Shown here piece after piece: positions 59,326 to 64,000 of a DNA stretch of 64,000 nucleotides. The DNA lies in NCBI GenBank assembly GCA_032622095.1, contig CP136064.1:180144011-180208010 (forward strand), read 5' to 3'. Both the position numbers and the translations under genes were made by a program. The notes under the pieces are model-generated. The model was not told the origin of the DNA. It was given only the letters and a program-made list of their open reading frames with translations, and searched no databases. Position 1 is the stretch's first letter, and every line of letters starts with the position of its first letter. Origin of the DNA: Siphonodentalium dalli (lineage: Eukaryota; Mollusca; Scaphopoda; Gadilida; Siphonodentaliidae).

Positions 59326-60357
59326 GTTAACGGTGTCAGACCGATTATCCGAAGACCTATTACTACGAAGGCCCACAACTCCGAAGACCCGATTATCCGA
59401 CGGCCCACAACTTCGAAGACCCGATTTTCCGACGGAAGGTCCGATTCTCCGAAGATTTTGTTTTATCGGGGTATTATCGTTTACTAAATAGTGTACAGTC
59501 CAGTGGCGAAGCCAAGGGGTCCCAAATTTCCGACTGCCCCCATTAAACCTCTACTTGCTATTTCAGACAATATGGGCCCCTACCAAAACATGTCCAATGT
59601 CATGTAAACGCCCGGAAATCGTTCATGGGGCATCAAAATATTCAAACTTTTCCTACTGCCCCACCTAAATGGGAATCCTGGCCCGCCACTGACTATACAC
59701 CAGATAATATAACGTTACGTTGGCCCATGAGATGCCAGAGTAAAATGTACAGGGGTGAACGGGGAAGAACTTGTCCTTTTTCATATATAAAATGAACTTG
59801 ATTGCATCAAATCACCCCAATGCAGTCGGATGTGCACAGTTTAATCGGATTCCAGACGTCAATTTGAAACTGGACGCCGGATTCCAGTGTCAATTTGATT
59901 TCATGGTACAATTGAAACTGGATTCCGGATTCCAGGGGGGGGGGGGTATATTATATACATGTTCCATACAAAATATAACCATACGCGCATTCCATACTTA
60001 TCAATACACTCTAAGAATTGTGAAATTCCAAACGGTATTAGACCACCATTTTACCTCCAAAAGTCATTGACTCCGCCACTGGACTGTATACACTATTTAA
60101 TAAGCGATAAACATGATATTCGGAGAATCGGCCCTTCGGAGAATCGGCCCTTCGGAGTTATAGACCTTCGGAGTTATGGGCGTTCGGAGTTATAGGCCTT
60201 CGGAGTTATGGGCTTTCGGAGAATCGGGACTTCGGAGTTATGGGCTTTCGGAGAATCGGGGCGTCGGAGAATCGGGGCGTCGGATAATCGGACCTTCGGA
60301 GAAACGGACCTTCGGAGTTATTGGTCTTCGGAGAATCGTTACGTAACCCGTGTTAAC
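59326..60357. mobile_element. Foldback element with 17-18-bp subrepeat arms
   Basis: Arms at 59335-59460 and 60112-60345 are arrays of TTCGGAGTTATGGGC / TTCGGAGAATCGG units, in reverse orientation on the left (GATTATCCGAAGACC). The outer ends both carry GTTAAC (59326-59331 and 60352-60357). This is the classical foldback layout of subrepeats in inverted arms. The interior is almost wholly occupied by another MITE. Confidence 0.75.
59487..60097. mobile_element. CAGTGGCG-ended MITE nested in the foldback
   Basis: The left AAATAGTGTACAGTCCAGTG and right CACTGGACTGTATACACTAT are reverse complements, with CAGTGGCG at 59501 and CGCCACTG at about 60074-60081. CAGTGGCG ends are common in hAT-like elements, but no 8-bp duplication is clear. 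The interior has a poly-G run at about 59935-59946 and GGATTCCAG repeats. Confidence 0.6.
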
Positions 60358-60757
60358 ATTTTGTAATAAATATATGTGTTGTAATAAAAATTGTATGTGT
60401 ATGTATATACTTGTTATTGAGAATAAAATATTGTTTACACTAAAAGAAGCAGTACTACTGTGTCAACTTACTCGTCCAAAAGTTTTTTTCTCTCCATTTA
60501 TATACTGCGCGCATTTTTTGTTGTTGCTCTCGTTACCTTAAACACAGGTAGGCCTATGTTTATTTTAGCCTAAGGGAAGGAACCATGCGACTCCGTATCG
60601 GTAATATTTCCCCAGTAGATGGAGAACTTCGAATTGAATTCGTCTCCGAACATCTGATAGTTTTGCGACAATCAGTTTATGACAAAGGCGTCCAACCGTG
60701 CGGGATATACAGGATCTCTGGCCAACGAGTTATGTTGGGATATGAGATTTTATGAAA

Positions 60758-61738
60758 CGAGTTTGATAAATTTGATTCAAAAGAGGCATTTGTTTTCAAT
60801 TATTTATTTACTTTGAAAAGGGAGTGCACATGTTGTGGAGCGTTATTCGTGTTCTTCGCCTCATTTTTTAAGAATGAAAATTTCACATGCTATGCTTGAT
60901 TAACAAAACTAACTGATAAGCTTCGTACTATATGATATATAGATACCAACACATAACTAGTAATCAACAGAAAACCGACTTGGCACTTCAAATGTTCTGG
61001 CTATAAAACGTCGAACCGGACATCGAACGCGGAATCGAATTGTATTGATCGCAGCCTATATATGAGCTTGTCGATTCATGAAATGTCATTATATATGTCA
61101 ATTTCAACGGAACTCAACGGACGGATAATCGTGTAATTATATCTTCTCCCATTGATCGACTTCACATGAACCTGAGTGTATATCTTCTTCTTTGTTCATA
61201 ACTATGTGTTCCTTATCAATTCAAGAAAATAGAATCTATATGGTCAGGCTATGGATTATCAGATGCATGTATTTCGATAACAGTATTGTTGTCCCCCGAC
61301 CTGCCGGAGTGATTGCGATTTTCCCCAGTGAACGCGCGTTGTATATATTTTAGGCCACATGCACCGACGCAAATCTTGGAGTGTCGTTATTATGTTATAT
61401 TTACATACTAAGTGTGATTATCACTAAATCCAGCATTCTGATTGGTCGGCACCCACGTGGCTAGTTGCAATTATTTCTCGGTGAACGCGCAACAGCTCAT
61501 AACTGCAGCCTCATAATTACATCGACGTGTCATAGGATTTGGAAAGACGAACGCGTAATGTTTTGGTCGAATTTGGACTCGCGCAGGATTGACTTAATAA
61601 ATCATCGTGTTTCAATATAAAGAGAAATTGTTCCTGTTAACTTTTGCCAAGGGTGCTATGGGAAATTTTGGGCTGGTTTTGTCACGATACACTATTCGAT
61701 TTAAATACATTTACAAAAGTGGCTTTTTCGCTAAATGT
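60758..61738. other. Non-coding stretch, nothing recognised
   Basis: AT-rich; no coding or repeat feature identified. Confidence 0.4.
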
Positions 61739-61894
61739 ATATAAATATAAGAATTAACTGTCATGTGGACTATTTTTATGAAGATGTAACCGTGAGGTAA
61801 GTGGTCATAACGGTTTTACATTCAAGTTATGACCACTTACCTCACGGTTACATCTCCATAAAAACAGTCCACATGACAGTTAATCCTTATATAT
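61739..61894. mobile_element. Near-perfect hairpin element
   Basis: AACTGTCATGTGGACT with ACCGTGAGGTAAGTGGTCAT is mirrored by ATGACCACTTACCTCACGGT with AGTCCACATGACAGTT. Arms of about 70 bp; the loop lies near CGGTTTTACATTCAAG. Confidence 0.75.
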
Positions 61895-63032
61895 ACATAT
61901 ATTCTCAATAAGACGCCAACCACCGCTAAGAATGAACATGTAATTCAGATGCACAATTCCCATCATTTGGAATACTGGTAATCGAAAGACACAGTATATC
62001 ACGATTTTCAGATTTAATATCAGTCTTGATTTGTGGAAATTGGTGTCGATTACCTGCAGGCTATATATACACGGGCCAGTATTTCGTCAATTTTAATCCA
62101 TTTTTACCCTACATATACATGATGATATATATCGGAAAGAGTGACATCTTACGGCCAAAATTATATAATCTAACTTTCATGTTAAATTGCGCCGCATAAG
62201 TATGAGTAACCTCAGTTTGCTTACATTTAATACGAATGCACTGTCACTTCGCGAGGTCAAATGAGTTCGTGTTATTGTAAAATTGTGATCAAAAATAATT
62301 TTTCACATTACATTACTACTTTCTGTTGACAACTCTCAGAATAATATTTTCTATGGAATAAGCCGGTTTACTGTCACAATTGTGACATTTTATTACAGTT
62401 ATTGAGGATTTTCGGAGAGCGGGTCAACAATGATAACTCCGATATAGAAAGATATATACACGGGACTTCGACTTAAAAGAGCATTTTCCCATGTAGACAT
62501 ACATAAGAAGATTGGTACAACGCTTTTATAGCGCTCCGTTTTTTTTTTGCTATGGCTGAAGTCCAAACATGCATGTCTGCTCAATGGGAAATGCGTCAAA
62601 ACTAGTGTTATGCTAAATACCCTTAATGATCACCAAAGACCTACACAAGAACATCCGAGAAAATGCGATGAGAATAAGCATATTTTTAAATATACTATTC
62701 AAAACTTTTAAGCACCACTACCCTTTCGTATATGAAATATGTAAACGCTGTTAAGAACTTCACACTAGCCACGGAAGACAAAAATCTTTATGTAAACCAT
62801 TGACTCTTGGGATCCAAATAAGCATACCGGTATGTTTATTAATTTGCTTTAATTAGTCGCCCTGTATGGTGGTTATTTTGGTCCGTATGTTCATTTAAAA
62901 ACTGAGAACATCCCAGGCTGGCTATACTGCAGATCTATCCGAATTACTGGAGCCATCGCTCAGGTCAATACTAGTAAAAGATAGCGCAAACTTATTGCTC
63001 GAACTCTGTTTGGTAACTCATATGACGAAAAC
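61895..63032. other. Non-coding stretch, nothing recognised
   Basis: No coding motif or repeat end seen. Confidence 0.4.
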
Positions 63033-63112
63033 AGGTCAGAATTGATTGCTGGTATAGCATTTCAAACTGACAGTGAGTCGGAAATGCTATACCATCAATC
63101 GATTCTGATTTG
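63033..63112. repeat. Short hairpin
   Basis: GGTCAGAATTGATTGCTGGT, then ATAGCATTTC, pairs with GAAATGCTATACCATCAATC. The loop is about 20 bases. Confidence 0.65.
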
Positions 63113-63493
63113 ACTTCAGTCACTGACTTGCTTCCATGTTGGAAGTTGCCACCCTGTACTGTTATTCCGCCCTGTAATGTTATTGGGTTCAGAAGAATTA
63201 TCCACCCTGTACCCTTATTCCGCACTGTATGCTTACTTGGACCCCGAAAGTATTGTGGAATGTTTGTCCTTAAAAGGGCCCCTTTGTATGCTTGAAAAGA
63301 TCGTAACATATACAGTCAATACCTTGTGGGACCACCTCATGTAGCTGTAAAGTTTCTGACGCAGCGTGGCATGCTGTTAACCATTTCTATAATAAATGGA
63401 CGCTGCCATTCAGTTACAAAAGTCTATATTGGAGCGGTCTATTATACATTTGGAGGGCTGCTCGGGTGATAAAAGCAGACGGCTGATATATAG

Positions 63494-63641
63494 ATAGAAC
63501 CGCATGAGTGTCTGGATTTTGACGTAATTATCGCACTCGATTTGTTGGCGGAGCGATACCTCGAGTGCGGAGAGGTATCGCGTTCCGCCAACAAATCGAG
63601 TGCGATAATTCGTCAAAATCCAGACACTCATGCGGTTCTAT
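63494..63641. mobile_element. Near-perfect hairpin element
   Basis: ATAGAACCGCATGAGTGTCT at the left is the complement of the right end. The inner GCGATACCTC and GAGGTATCGC flank a short GAGTGCG loop. Arms of about 68 bp with very few mismatches indicate recent origin or active maintenance. Confidence 0.8.
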
Positions 63642-64000
63642 TTTTATTACATATCTCCGTATCATAGTAAATTGACTCACAATCGTACATCTCCGGTACA
63701 GAAAATGTGAATTTAATTGAGTTTTAACACTGAATGAAATAGTTCCGTCGACAGATTGCACTATAGTGCGATTCTGAGAATTATCACACGCCTGGAAACT
63801 CGTGCAATCATGAGAATTACGTTGATAGATATGTAATAAAATTTAAGATCATACAAGTGCAGAAGTATTTCTAACAATTGGTGGCAACATGCTCAGATAA
63901 TAACTTATTATCTGAACATTTCCTAAGATAACTACTCGTCAATGTTTATTTAGTATAGAAGGGGTTAATGACGTTTCGAGTTTCTGAAATGTTGATATTG

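Overview
The window is AT-rich, non-coding-looking DNA from an animal, most likely an invertebrate and plausibly a mollusc or other lophotrochozoan. That guess rests on the repeat content: bivalve-like intergenic repeats, LINE fragments, TA- and TTAA-flanked MITEs, and a zinc-finger/nuclease transposon protein of a type I know from cnidarian, molluscan and arthropod genomes. It is not a species assignment. I find no convincing host gene, rRNA, tRNA or CRISPR array. Every protein-like segment I can recognise belongs to a mobile element, and almost all are broken.

Layout: 1-957 is the 3' end of a decayed LINE with a (CTTAT)n tail. From 1 to 7.7 kb there are a hAT-type MITE with an 8-bp target duplication (3088-3403), poly-G/C repeats, a foldback (4873-5025) and a TTAA-flanked foldback (6130-6481). 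From 7.77 to 19.44 kb there is a degenerate tandem repeat field split twice. One insertion is a 5'-truncated LINE (7819-8178). The other is a large DNA transposon (about 8743-18190) with identical short termini, long inverted arms built from ~365-bp subrepeats, and a minus-strand pseudogene (15740-13543). Its product carries paired zinc modules, a FEN1/XPG-like nuclease core and a Cys-rich tail. This resembles the Academ superfamily as I know it and is the most interesting object in the window.

From 20 to 31 kb: a TA-flanked MITE carrying a second, TTAA-flanked element inside it, further copies of the latter, a LINE ORF1 zinc-knuckle fragment (23964-24200), and one copy of a ~500-bp TTAA MITE that recurs at 42.6 and 47.3 kb. 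From 31 to 37 kb: a family with a CTAGC-type head hairpin, internal tandem units and a CAGA-rich tail. Its copy at 35523-36800 has grown into a 122-bp satellite with a 440-bp higher-order period. From 37 to 52 kb: mostly unassigned DNA with dispersed MITEs, hairpins, a GC-rich islet (48774-48839) and a GA microsatellite. From 52.5 to 54.5 kb: an ~800-bp unit present two and a half times, two units carrying a foldback element whose terminal inverted repeats are themselves hairpins. From 55 to 64 kb: another TTAA element, a LINE ORF2 C-terminal pseudogene (58177-59052), a foldback with 17-18-bp subrepeat arms interrupted by a CAGTGGCG-ended MITE (59326-60357), and several near-perfect hairpins.

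The window therefore reads as a nested transposon stack. Several insertions can be ordered because empty or second copies of the target repeat lie nearby. All family names are by eye; no database search was possible.
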